Shown: positions 23,391-35,437 of the stretch, piece by piece
Numbering within the stretch: position 1 is the first letter of the stretch
How the letters are laid out: each line of letters opens with the position of its first letter
Source of the DNA: Rhexocercosporidium sp. MPI-PUGE-AT-0058
Lineage: Eukaryota; Ascomycota; Leotiomycetes; Helotiales
Assembly (NCBI GenBank): GCA_020746875.1
Contig: JAGTJL010000030.1
Location: 186,001 to 250,000, forward strand
Reading direction: 5' to 3'
DNA length: 64,000 nucleotides
The notes under the pieces: generated by a model
The model's input: only the letters and a program-made list of their open reading frames with translations
The model's database searches: none
What the model was told of the DNA's origin: nothing
Position numbers and translations under genes: made by a program

Positions 23391-23708
23391 AGTCGAGGAT
23401 GCACCACGGACGAAAACTTCAGACTTTGCGAGTATCAACTTTCGTAAATTCATAGTAAAAGTTAGGCAGGAACTCTTAATTGTAGTAAGGTAATTTGATT
23501 TCCAATTTTAATTGTTAGGAAGAACATGCGAGTACTTTTATTACAGAAGGAAATAAAGAACTCTGTATGGCACAGAAAAGGAAAGGAACGTTATCATCTC
23601 CACGCAGAGACTTCTCTCCTTCAACCCTCACTCACCTCGCTTCATTCTCAGTTCATACCGGATAGATCACCAATACCAATACCGGCCCAGCAAGGCCCTC
23701 AGGTCTCT
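23391..23708. other. Short intergenic between convergent genes
   Basis: This is the convergent 3' flank of the propeller gene and the small minus-strand gene. Nothing else is visible. Confidence 0.6.
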
Positions 23709-24026
23709 TCACATTAAGCCCTTCTCAAGCCCCTTCTCCTTCTTCAACCCGAGCACATTCTTCGCAGAGCTCGCCCCAGTGCCAGCACGCTGCTTCGTAG
23801 CCGCCTCAGCAGAGATAGCTTGCGGGCCACGAGACCACGAGCTTGTTGACTTGCCGGCATGGTGAGCGAGTTCTTGGCGCTGCCAGGTGCGGAGGTGGGA
23901 TTCGGTGATTGGGGTTCCATGGATGGATATTCCTTGCGCGGCTAGGAGTGTGGCCCATGCGGGAGGCTGGTATGCGGATTGCGAGGAGGAGGGGGCGGGG
24001 GCGCCGTCAGGTTGGTGGTATGGCAT
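23709..24026 (-). CDS. Small conserved-looking protein, 105 aa
   Basis: A single-exon frame starts MPYHQPDGAPAP. It has a disordered Pro/Ser-rich start, a compact middle (WATLLAAQGISIHGTPITES, then HLRTWQRQELAHHA) and a Lys-rich end (GLKKEKGLEKGL). There is no signal peptide or membrane segment. I do not recognise the family. Composition and a clean ATG without overlapping better frames support coding. It may be a small nuclear or mitochondrial factor, but that is speculation. Confidence 0.6.
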   Translation of the reverse strand: MPYHQPDGAPAPSSSQSAYQPPAWATLLAAQGISIHGTPITESHLRTWQRQELAHHAGKSTSSWSRGPQAISAEAATKQRAGTGASSAKNVLGLKKEKGLEKGLM

Positions 24027-25254
24027 GACTATGAATGAAGGTGTGTGTGGAGGTGGTTGATGTGTATAGTAGTAAGAATACTATCGGGAATATTATTGAA
24101 GCTCAATTTGGATGTGATGGCGACATGCTGAATGCAGACACATCTTTGAAGTGTAGATAAGTCTGACCTTATAGCCAGCTGTTTACAGCTGTCCTGTTGA
24201 GTCTACCATCAATGGGCATTGTTCTACTCCAAGGCGCATCATAGATTAGCCCAACACAAAGAACCAAAGCAGAGAGAAAATTTGCTGCTTTGTGAGAACA
24301 AGACTATCCAGAATCATCTTTTTGTTCGGTGAGACAAACTCATTGATGTTGTTGCCATATATCGCATGTATTGAGAGAGGCTTTGTAAGATAGGGCCGGC
24401 ATTGTCGAAGATTCTTTGGAGCGGTCTAAATCTGGACCACGCTTGAAATAGAACAAATGCTTTTATACATTTCGACAAGTATTACGTCACGCCATTGGAG
24501 CTCACAAACTCACAAAAAAAAGTAGCGTGTATCATTATTACGATAGATTTTACTGAACAAAAAAAGGATAACCGAATTCTCCCAAAAGAGAACAATTTGG
24601 GGGGAAATTAAGACAAAAAAATTGCACGGGGCAAGATTTCATATCCAGTACTTTCTTTGCTACAACCACTATACCATGTCTTCTGTATGCATGCTAGAGA
24701 ACATCTTACCTAAGTACATATACCCCAAAATGAAGTCTACTATAAAGTCTGCCGTTAGCGAGATGAAGAAATATCGCCGCAATATCGAAAGGATCGCCGC
24801 ACGACACGTTCACTTAGCAACTGATCGTGTGACATTACTTGATCATAGATCTCCTATCTGTTTCCTATTTCCATCAGTTTATGCGATAGTATTCGTGAGG
24901 TTGTTTACCTTTTGGCGGTACGTGGTTGAAGGGGCGCGGCCGCTGTGACGGGAGAATCGACCCACGACAAAATCAACAAACACGACATCAATAACACAGC
25001 CTCGCAATATTAAAGAAGATGATTTAATTGTCGTCCTGTAGAAAATTCGGTGAGAACACCGATGCATGGATGTATGGTCTATTGAGAAGTCATCATGAAC
25101 TAGTCTACCAAACAAAGCCAGGTTTAATCTCGCGTCCCAGGATTCTAGCATCGCCCGCCATCATTTCAAAATCATTCACTTCAATCCATCGCTACCACGA
25201 TCGCTCATTCTTCGCATTCATTTCCCTGCCCCAGTACAGACTCGAGCCATGAAA
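24027..25254. other. Intergenic, 1.2 kb
   Basis: This region separates the small minus-strand gene's promoter from the 3' end of the M16 gene. AT-rich patches lie near 24500-24620. A plus-strand 108-residue frame at 24622..24948 has no recognisable features. Confidence 0.5.
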
Positions 25255-28200
25255 TCAGACTTCATCTTTTGACTCAGCTGTATCAGCAGTCTCATCATCC
25301 GAGTCTCCATCCTCGCCATCGTCTTCGTCCTCGACATCGTCGTTCTGGTCTTCTTCCTCGTCGGCTTCGAGACCGTAGCTTTCTTGGAAGCTGTGGAGGG
25401 GTTGGACTTGGGTTTTGAAGCCTGAGGTGGTGAAACCTTTGACTATGCCCTGTGTTATGAGTTAGTTTAGGTTAAAGGTGAGGTAGGAGGACGTCTAGGT
25501 CAGGCGCTAGGGAAATAGGGATTGAGTGTGGGAGCAAAGAATGGGAGCATACCTCTTCCATGATTGGTGCACAAGTAACAGCAACATTCGCCTTGCCTGG
25601 TGTGAAAGCCGGCAGAAGGATATCTTTCATGACAGCTTGAATCTCAGGTACAGTGATATTTCTAACAGCCTTGAGAATCTTAGCATCATATCCATCGTCA
25701 AGATTGCGAATAACGCTGTTGACGAAATGGAATTGGCCAGCAGCAGCCATGGTAGTCTGCTCATCAGCCAGATTAGTGACGATACCACTAATAGCACCTT
25801 CGAGGGCAGCTTGTTCGAATTTCGCTGTGCCGTCGATGTAGGATTCCAGGATGGCTTTGCCAGCCACAAAAGCACGGTAGGCGTCTGGGGAGCGGTAGAC
25901 GGAGAATTGGATGAAGCCTCCGTCGGGGTCGCGCTTGAACCAGGAGCCGTACGCGAGACCTTTGCCGCGGATGGCTGTCCAAAGCGGGCCTTCGACTGCT
26001 TCGAGGAAGGAAACGGCTACCATGAGGGCGGGGAGGATGGGGTCTTCTGGGTCGGTGGGGCCGGTAGCGGTGGAGATGCAGAAGGAGGAGTCGATGGTTG
26101 CCATTGGGACGACGACGGCGCCGTAGTTTCCTGGGGTTTGGCCGTCTGGGCTGAGACGTTGAGAGAGTTTGACGAGGGGGAGGAGGGGCTGCTTGGTGTC
26201 GAGGTCGGCGATGAGAGGTTTCCAGGCGTCGACTGGGTTCGGGAGTTTCTCGACGTCGGCGATGACGAGTGCGCGCATGTTATTGAATGTGAAGAGAGAT
26301 TTGCGAAGAGATTCCAGGGATGACAGAACGGTGTCTGGATCCTTGGCGAGAAGCTTCTTCAATCGCTTCATGTAGACAGCTTTGACAAGTGTGCCACGAG
26401 ACTTGACGCTGGAGTCCTTGTCGAGGTGGATCATTGAGTCGACGGCGTACAGCATGTTATTTCCATTGCGCTTGGCTTCGGGAATGTCTGCCAGAATCTT
26501 TGCCAAGCCAGCATTGAGTCTGACAGGGTCGAAGATGCTATCAAACATCATAGTTCGAATCCACTTGATAGCTGTTTCGTACTTTTCAGGCTCGATCTGG
26601 AATTGAATGACCAAACCTTCGGCATCGTTGATACGACCAGCTCCACCCATGGAATAACTGATTGTATCTTGCTCCAGTTTTGTGACTACATCTTCGAATT
26701 CTATACGCTTTCCATCTTGCATAATTGGGGTGTTGAAGAAGTTGTCCATGAATAGTGGGAGGAGAGGGCGATGCTCTGTTGCGACTTGGGATGTGCCAAG
26801 TAGCAGTGTCAAGTGGACAAAATTTGTGGGAACATGCTCAAACTGAATAAAGATAGGGAGATCAGAATTTGCCGCATCGATGATCTTTTGGGCTTTGTTT
26901 TCTGGTGCGCCAAGCTTCTTTGCCAATCCTGACCGAGCGCTTGTCGACTCGATGAAATGGATTGAGTCAACGCCTGGAACAGGCCATTTCTGAAGAACGG
27001 ATGCAGGGATTTCGATATCGTTCTTCTCAATTGCAAGCTTGAGCTTTTCGGCAAGGGCTTTGAGTCCTTCTGGGCCGAGTTCCTCCTTTCTCTTAGCAAT
27101 TCTAGATTCCTCGTTACTCTTGATTCGATCGGCCATTGCCTTTGAGGGCTTGCCGAGAAGTGAGATGTGAGGTGCATCAGAGATCCATTTCTTGAGAAAG
27201 TCTCGCCATTGTCCATCGGTCCATTGCTCGAGTGTGTCATACTCGGAAACGGTACCGAACACCTTTAGGGTGGAACCATCTCTCTCGCCGAACAGGAAAT
27301 CGTTGATAACACCTGTGGCATAGAAGCTTGCAGAGCTCTCGGCCTGGAACTTGACTTGTCTGCGTTCTCGCTTGACACAGTCCAGCATGTAATCCATCTC
27401 CAAAGGCTTCGATGCAACTTCTTTGAGAAGCTCGAACAGTCGCTTTTCGACAAATTCAAGCTTTTCTGTAAGAACACCACTCGGCTGCAGCCAGATCACA
27501 GTATTGGGTCTGGCATCCCAGTAGTAGCCAATGTTACTAGCTAACTCTTCCTTCTCGACCATGACGTTCTCCAGAATAGAGATAGAAGACCCAGCAAGGT
27601 ATGTTAGAAGAACGTTCAGGGCTGCAGTCAGAATAGCATCGTTGCAATTCGGGCCGAACATGGCGATTGTGATCTCGCCTGTTGACTCGTCCTCCTCGGG
27701 GAACTCTACAGTCTCGATAATTGTCTTCTCGATAGCAGGTGGCTGTGCAGACTCTATCCATGGACTATGAACCGTTAGGGAGACTCTCAAAAGACAATAG
27801 ATAGGACTCACCGCTTGAAAGGTGCAGAGGGTGGAGGGATGAAGTCAACAATGCCTTCCTCAAACTCGTCTAAGATTTGGAGAAGCTCATCCTTGTCGAC
27901 CTCACCCACGAGCACCAGACACAAGTTCTTTGGCTGATACATCTCCTTGTGGAAAGCACGGATACGCTCAGGTGTCAATACTCTTAGGTTCTCCATCAAG
28001 CCACCAGTCTCATATCGGAAGCCAACATTCTCTGGGTAGAGCAGTCTTCTAGCCTTGATGTCGATGATCTCCGGTCCATTGTTCTGGACACCTTGCATCT
28101 CTGAGTACACAACACCCGCATCGTTTCCTTCGCCATCGATGTGCCAGACTTCTGTGTAACATCCCTCATCGGTAAGAGTAGGGAGGATCACGTGCTCAAG

Positions 28201-28569
28201 GTAGACTGGCAAGATTTGTGCAAAGCCTTCCCAGCCTGCAGTGTCCAGGGTGTAAGCAGTGTGGTCGGTCGCAGTCCAGGCATTGGTATTGGAGTAAGCT
28301 CGAGAAGCAAGCTTGTCAAGTAGACCTTTGTATTGGTAGTTCTTAGATCCCATGAAAACAAGATGCTCCAGAGTGTGAGGCGATCCAGAATCATCGAAAA
28401 TCTCAGTAGCTAAAGTGAAGTATCCTCGGACCTTAGGACCTTGTTGATTGCAGACCACAACATTCATACCAGTTTGTTCCGAAACATACTGAGAGATGGA
28501 TACAGGTGCATAGTCTGTGTCGAATTGCTGAATGGTGCGGAAGCGAGGTTTCTTGGTTTGGCTCGGCAT
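25255..28569 (-). CDS. M16 family zinc metallopeptidase (Sdd3/C05D11.1-like)
   Basis: Exons in transcript order are 28569..27812, 27764..25553 and 25449..25255, giving 1054 residues. The start is the ATG of MPSQTKKPRF. The inverted zinc motif HTLEH is at residues 65-69 (SPHTLEHLVFMGS), with Glu147 and Glu157 as candidates for the third ligand. Two M16 half-domains follow, with the inactive C-terminal half containing the family-like GKGLAYGSW. Large single-chain M16 enzymes with this start resemble C. elegans C05D11.1 and yeast YOL098C (SDD3). They lack a clear mitochondrial presequence, so a cytosolic peptidase is likely. The last exon adds a very acidic tail (DEEEDQNDDVEDEDDGED), probably disordered. 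The physiological substrate is unknown. Confidence 0.92.
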
Positions 28570-29753
28570 ACTGTAGAATGGGAAAGGCTGGAAAAGGTAC
28601 GAGTTGGAGATGTTTCTAAAAGTTCTTCCCCTGGTCGACTGTATTAGTAGATGAATGAATCGGTGTGTATATGCGATGTGTGTGGCAGTTAGAATTTTGA
28701 TGACGCAAAAATGGGAGCCAAGAAGGGATGAGGTGGATACAAATAACAAAGGGTCGCCAAAAAAGCAAAAGATAACAGCTATTCTGTGCCCGGGTTGTGA
28801 ATATTCATGAGCCACTAACACAAATATTGTGTTTCAAAACGTATCCACGCCCGAAGACATGATTCTTCTTGCAAACAGGGGCGGTAAGGGGGTTGTTGAT
28901 ACACATGACAACGACCTGAACTACCCACGGACCGGGCGTGTGATGTGCATGTTGGGCGTAAATCTATTTGCATACCAGTCTTTTCCCCTGGAATGATATG
29001 ACACAAAACCAAGCAGTGGTACTGCCACACTAATGACAGCCAGTCTCCCAGCTGATGCGTAAGAATACCCCGCCATTCTGGCCCCCAATCCTTATCCAAA
29101 AGAGAAGGGTGAGAGATGTTGAGTATGATGAAGGTAAAGTGAGAGCAAGAAGATGCAGTAGATTGAAAGCTGTGTTACATACCTTTGCTTGTACTACCTG
29201 AGATATCCTGCCGCCTACAGCCTTGCGTGCGAATGCAAGGTGACCACTTGAGTTTGGAGAGCTCGGCTGTGAGAAAAGTCGATCTGAGAAGCACACAAAA
29301 ATTGGTACAAGCAGAGCAGAAGAGGTTCAGAATATGAAACTATCTAGGAAGATTTTCTGTAATATCACGAAGTGGTTGTAGAGAGGGTGAAGAAGGGGAG
29401 AGAAGTGACAATCAGCCGTCCAGGTCCTCCTTCAGTGAAAGAGCTGTTCTGTGCTGGTGGCGGGGAGAAGGAATGCGCTGTGATTGGTGAGCGTACCGGA
29501 TGCGGGTGATGGCGCTTGCTGTTCAGCCGCGGCTTGGCGCCAGGAAGCGCGACCCGCGTCATGGGCCAAAATCTTGGAGCTTCCAGATGGATACATACTG
29601 ACTGCACGGACTAGGACATGCCAGACTTCGCTCTACAGCACTTCAAGGCCACCTTTACTGGCATGCAATCCTACAGAATGATGACCCAGTTACTTTATAG
29701 CCTCAGCATATTCTCCATCTAGTTCTGCAGCTTTCTCGCTTCGTTCAGTCAAC
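28570..29753. other. Divergent promoter region of M16 and ZW10-like genes
   Basis: This 1.2 kb separates two divergent start codons. I see no gene and no clear TATA box, as expected for housekeeping genes. Confidence 0.6.
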
Positions 29754-32700
29754 ATGTCCTCTTCCACCCAAGCTGATCTAGGCCAAGTGCTTGTTGACTT
29801 TTCTACAAATGGCGCCTTTCCAGAGGAAGAGGCTGTATCTGCTGCTCATGTGAACTCCCCTATGGTATCTGCGGCATTGGTAGTTCTGCAGGATGCTAAA
29901 GCAGCATTAGAGGTTCGTCTAGCTTCTATTTCCACCTTGGAAGCGTTCCAGCTAACACTGCTTCCAGGACGAGGTCCGCCAAACAAGTCGAGAAACAGCA
30001 CCCAATGTAGATACTTGGATCAAGCATGCGAAATCCATTCAAGATGATATCCAACGATCTCGACAACTCGCCAGCAGTATTGTCCGACAAGCAGAGGCAG
30101 ATGGGGAGAGGAAGGAGGTGCTGGAGGAGAAGGAAACCTACGCAGACTTCCTCACCAAAGAGGTATCCTTCAACAATCAGCTTCTTTCGGTACTACGGTC
30201 TCTACAAGCTGTCAATGAGAGTTTAAACATGGCAGAGGAACTTGCCAGCGAGAGAAGGATAATCGATGGATTACATATGCTTGAAGGTAGGTTGGCTTGG
30301 CTTGATGATTGCAGGTGTAAGCTGACTGTTGCAGCTGCGTGGAAAAGTCTTGGGGAAATTCCGCTGGAGAAAACTACACGAGTGATGCGACTGCTTGATT
30401 CAAGATGCTTCGAATTAAGGGTCCTCATACACGAACAGTTTTCTACTATTTGGAAAGCACTCATAATAGTTGATCGAGAAGAGTCCACGATTACCATAAA
30501 TCGAGAAGTTCCAGGTAAACACTTTTGCCATCGTTATTGTATATGCCTAACATTTTCAGGGGACACGACCAACATTGACCAGGCAGTAATTGGATTGAAA
30601 GCATACAAGGAGCTCGATGATGCCGCCAAAAAGCTATGGGGGGATCTCGACGAGGTGGTACTGAAACCTCGCACTAATCTTCAGACTGGAACCATGCCAA
30701 CCATCAAAGCACACGGGGTAAGAATCGCTTCCCACTCGAGCCAAGTATCAACAAGCTAACGATCATAGAACTCACTGTCCCTGGGCACTGAGGTTACGAA
30801 TAACACTATAAAATCCCTCTTCCTTGACATCCAGACAACCATTCAATTCCTCATTGATAATGTTCCTGACGAGATCATTCAGCTCTTGGCAAAGAGAATG
30901 ATGCCTGTTCTCTCCACACGTATCCTCGAGGTCTGGCTAGATACTGCTGTGCCTGCTTCATTAGACGACATGGTCGACTACCAAAAGGCTTTGGCCTTGG
31001 TGGGTGACTTTGCTGCGAAGCTGGATGCGTTAAAATGGCCTGGGGCAGATATATTCAATGACTGGGTCTCAAATGCGCCCAAGATTTGGCTTAGCAAGAG
31101 GAGAGAGACCACGCTGGATTGGACTCGTAACCAGCTTTCGTTAGGTAATGATACCATGTCGTGTAATTTGATTGCTGTGCTAAGACCCTCCAGGCATTGG
31201 AACTCCCCAGATTGCGGAGCGAATTGAGACACGAATGGTTGCGAGGGAAGAGGGCAACCACCTTGCAGCTACCGGTACGACTGTAAGACAAACCCACCCT
31301 CATTACATTACTTCCTGCTATATTCCCCGATCTTTCATCGCTTTGATTCTTGACATCTGTCTACGACTTGAAACTAACTATTTTAAGGCCACACACGATT
31401 GGGATGATGCTTGGAGTGATGACGGAGAGGATACTCCAGAAGATAGCCTCAAGGAGCAATCCAATAGCGAAACCAGAAATAGGAAATCTCTAGATGAAGA
31501 ACGTCGTGCTACGGAGGTAGGTTCTTTGGATTCGGTGCTTCAATGGCCAAGTCTCATTGCCCAGCTGTACTCCCTCTGTTGTCAACCACGGCTTGGGAAA
31601 AAGACGGGAAAGAAACTAACTCTCGAAAGGTCTTTACTCCAATTGCAACTCCCACAACCGACGAAGATCAGATCGATGATGCTGCAGATGCTTGGGGTTG
31701 GGGTGATGACGATGCAATCGATGGTGATACCGATGCTCCAGCTGACCCGGCACCACCTCAGGCCAAACCTGAAGACCAGCTCCCTCTAGAACGACCTGCT
31801 TCTTCGACGACACGCGAAATGACTCTCTCAGAGAAGTATTGGACATCTTCATTGCCACGTGCGGTGTACAACACTGTTGAGCAAGTTTACGCTGATGGAG
31901 CCCATTTGACCCAGCCACAGTGAGTAGACTTTCGGTACATTTTCTGGCTCTTCTGACCCCCCGTAGAAACGAGCATATACCGGTTACACCAGCAGCACCT
32001 AGTCTGTTTGGACTGCCGACTTTGATTCTAGCCATGTACAGGGCCATCTCTCCATACTACTATTCCCTCGAACCAGGTGGAAATATGTACCTCTACAACG
32101 ATGCCATGTGGTTATCAGAACGTTTTCAGCAATTCCTTTCCGAGTGGCAGAATCGCGCCGACATCTCACCTCGAGCATACAATCTCGTCAAACTAGAACC
32201 TGAGACAAAGGTGCTCATCAGCTTTGGCAAACGAGCTTACACAAACGAGCTGAATGCACAACGCACCATCATCAATGACCTCCTTGGTGGCAAGTTCTCT
32301 CCTACCTTTCCATGTCATCAAGTCTAACGCCATTCCAGGAGCGCAAAACTTCTTTCAACAAGACACCCAAATGAGTGGCGAGCTCGAAGACGCCATCGAA
32401 ATCGTCATCAAGCACATTCGTGCCGAAGCTGCCCTCTGGCAAAAGATCCTGCCCTATTCCGCATGGGCCTCAGCCACAGGATCACTCGTCAACGCCATCG
32501 CCACAAAGCTGATCAACGATGTCTTCGACCTAACAGATATCGGCGTCGATGAAGCAGAGCGCACAGCTACGATCCTATCTCGCGTTGAAGGGCTCGATGA
32601 TCTCTTCATTCCTAGACCTGACACATCGAAACCACAAAACGGCGCCTCGGCTTCAGACCCCGTGCCGCTAACATCACAATTCGCGGACAAGTGGATGAAG

Positions 32701-32901
32701 ATGAAGTTCCTCAGCGAAGTTCTCCAGAGTAATCTGAAAGATGTGAAATTTCTCTGGTTCGAGAGTGATCTGAGTCTTTATTTTACTGTAGATGAGGTTG
32801 TGGATCTGGTGCATTTGAGTTTTGAGAAGAATGCTGCCGTGAGGCAGGCTGTGAGAGAGATCAGAGAGAATCCAAATCCAAAGGGTGTGGATGAGTTTTA
32901 G
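29754..32901 (+). CDS. ZW10/Dsl1-like vesicle tethering or kinetochore protein
   Basis: Ten exons: 29754..29912, 29968..30286, 30335..30514, 30560..30717, 30769..31144, 31194..31282, 31388..31516, 31630..31919, 31967..32289 and 32339..32901 (861 residues). The protein is helical, with an N-terminal coiled region (QAEADGERKEVLEEKETYAD), a central SLFLDIQTTIQFLIDNVPDE block typical of the fungal ZW10 family, a Trp/Asp-rich acidic loop (DAWGWGDDDAIDGDTD) and a helical C-terminal domain. ZW10 homologues act in the NRZ/Dsl1 complex that tethers Golgi-to-ER vesicles and, in animals, in the RZZ kinetochore complex. In fungi the membrane-traffic role is more likely. Intron 9 has either a GC donor at 32290 or a weak GT donor three bases upstream. 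In intron 5 I chose the acceptor at 31193, which leaves a CTAAG branch. Confidence 0.8.
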
Positions 32902-34447
32902 AGGTAGTAAGGGATAGGTAGGGGAAATTTGTGGGTGGATGTATGTGGATGGTGGAGGTTCTGGTTGTATGGAAGAGATACCATAACCTAGAATCGCCGA
33001 TTCTTTAAGACTGCGTGTTTACTTTCCTTCCCTGTCTTTTTGAACGTGCCCGTCCTCGGTCGACAGATCTAGGACGCATCTGGGGTCCGTTTGTTGGGAG
33101 TGTCGCAACAGCACATACACAGAAGCCAAATGTTCATTCCGCAAACTTTAACTTTTCATCGCTGGGCATCGAAGACTTCCCCAACCTCCTCCTCGCTGCC
33201 TCATATTATGTCGGCGGAGTCCACACACCCTCTCCCCTCTCCGCCCAAAGGAAGGAACTCGCCAGTCGGTTGCTTGGAATCCCAGGCGACAAGTATAAGT
33301 ACATAAACTCCTCGTTACTTCCTTTCACTTAACGTATATTCCAAGAACCTGCCACTACCGACATGGGACCTGGTCGTATGTGGTTTCTTCCCGGAATAGG
33401 AGGGCGCGGTTCATGTGTGTGGTATTGTGAATACAGATCTCGTGTGGCCATGAGAGGGGCGGCGATGGGAGGATAGGAAAACAGGAGATGGGAGGTGGGA
33501 GGTGGGAGATGACAGTAACAGGTGATTTTGATAACAACTATTTATGTATCTAGCGATAACCCCCATTTCTCCTGCTCAGTCCTTCCTCTGTACCGTGCCA
33601 GCTTGATCATCTTTCCCGCATGCAAAGCAAAGAGACACTGCTAGCTACATACACTGGAAAGGGATGCAAAAATCTCTGCGGCAGTCAACACATTCACACC
33701 CTTCCATGGCTCTTGAGCCGTTTGGCTCCATCTGTCTGCCTTGACTCTTAGAAAGGACTTTCGGAAAGCGACCTTTATAGAGATTTTCTTCAGCGTAGCA
33801 TGGGGTTGTTTATGGCTCATGTCAGGGATCTTAAAACGGGTACAATCTCGGAACTTGGTGTTTGGTAAGGGCCGAGAAACTGCTTCGTATGGCATGTTTA
33901 ATGACAATGAGGTATAAATATCCGCTTTTTCGGGAAATGAGGGATATATCGAAAGCATGGTTGTTGAAAAAGACCCTCAGGAACGGGCAGGGCAGGGATT
34001 AAAATTCTGTAGATTCCGAAAGCCTCTACCTGTAAGGCTAATAACTGGTTAGGTTGATGGTTCGAGAAGGGGTCATGTATGCATTAGAGAAGTTGTTGGC
34101 TTGCTGCTTGCTGGTAGGGGAGCTTAATATTGTAGGTCGGCAAGGAAGTGTTGACGGCAAGAGAAAAAGTGGCGATGAGATATGAGTTTGACAGTAAGTA
34201 GACGAAGTCATGTTGAACTTTCATGAATCAAAGATTGGTCAAACATAACTGCAGTACGTGCGTACTTACCAACACCGCATGTCTCCCCCTCGAGTGGACT
34301 TTCCATCGCTACGCTGCTGTAGAGCAAACATAACGAAGCATATGAACTCGTAAAGTTCACACCCCCTTCCATCTTTCTCTTATTCCATATATTCTCAAAT
34401 ATCTTCTTCGGCTTTTACTCCCACTCTGCGCAGCCTACCAGATTATG

Positions 34448-34467
34448 TTTAATTTAATTTAATTTAA
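34448..34467. repeat. AATTT pentanucleotide repeat
   Basis: About four head-to-tail copies of TTTAA/AATTT occur here. Confidence 0.85.
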
Positions 34468-35034
34468 CTTCAACTCTGGCTCTGACTCGCCACCTCCGCC
34501 ATCGTGACCTAAGAATCCAAAGCACCTTCCAACTTCCAACTTCCAAATCCAACCTGCTCAAGAGTCAATTTCCCACTTTCTAAAGCACCGAAGCGACCAC
34601 TCAGCTTGCTGCAGTACAGCATGAGAAACTGAATACATAACATCCCATCGCAATCAACCGCTTTACTGCCGGAAGATAAAAAACGCATCCACACAAGCAA
34701 TCTCTTCCTCGCTTTACCTGTAGAAGCACCACGTCCTGTCTGTCCCTGGATGGCGATTCTCTCGTGCTGTAGTGGAGGATCAGCGACCTGTCTACGATAA
34801 CCCCGTGTAGATCACCTACCTTGCCTCACCATGTCCACCTTCCGTATCATTTGTAGTTATACAAGTCAGAAATTTTTGACTCCAAACTTCACTGAGCAGT
34901 ATCATCACGGAACTTCGTCTCGTTGTATTCCATTCGTATTCGTGGCATTCATTTCGTATCGTATCGTATCATCTATCTACATTCCTTCCTTCCTGAATGC
35001 TTGCTTGCTTGACCTTTCTCTCCAACCAACCCCC

Positions 35035-35050
35035 CATCCATCCATCCATC
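35035..35050. repeat. CATC tetranucleotide repeat
   Basis: Four tandem copies of CATC lie in the same repeat-dense stretch. Confidence 0.85.
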
Positions 35051-35181
35051 ATCATACAAAGCAGCGCAAGTCTAAAGAAGAAGGCTATTTTGGGATGAAG
35101 TAATGAGAAGACACATTAAGATGATACCGCCTGTCTATGCATACCTGATCACAAGTAAGATCGACACACCATCATCGATAT

Positions 35182-35200
35182 CCTTCCTTCCTTCCGTCCG
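35182..35200. repeat. TTCC/GTCC tetranucleotide repeat
   Basis: A run of CCTT units decays into GTCC units. Confidence 0.7.
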
Positions 35201-35302
35201 TCTGTCAGGTTCCATGTATGATGGTTCAGTGATCCCACAAAGCAGGACACACCACCACAAACACAACCACGACCCATGCCAAAACGCCACCCCTTAAAAG
35301 AG

Positions 35303-35319
35303 GATTGATTGATTGATTG
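35303..35319. repeat. GATT tetranucleotide repeat
   Basis: Slightly over four tandem copies of GATT lie about 120 bp beyond the RAD16 stop codon. Confidence 0.85.
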
Positions 35320-35437
35320 CAGAGGTATTCCCAAACGCCATTGTGAATATCAAGTGTGCAACTCGATGGAAGAAGAAAGCAGCAGAAGAAAGCAAGCAAG
35401 TCTAAAGCACAGAGAAGTAGACAGAACCATAACAAGC

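Larger units (their letters stand above)
32902..35437. other. 2.5 kb region between convergent genes, microsatellite-rich
   Basis: The space between the 3' ends of the ZW10-like and RAD16 genes is unusually long for convergent neighbours. I see no gene with a recognisable family. The plus-strand frame 33015..33332 (ending VHTPSPLSAQRKELASRLLG) is the best candidate but weak. The stretch 34440-35320 is dense in short tandem repeats, listed separately. Confidence 0.5.

Noticed and set aside
25526..26323. Plus-strand 265-residue ORF inside the M16 gene
   Set aside because: Exactly antisense to conserved M16 sequence, with Gly/Val/Glu composition typical of a shadow frame.
34060..34080. tRNA B-box-like GGTTCGA
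   Set aside because: No matching A box or cloverleaf around it; similar words elsewhere also failed.
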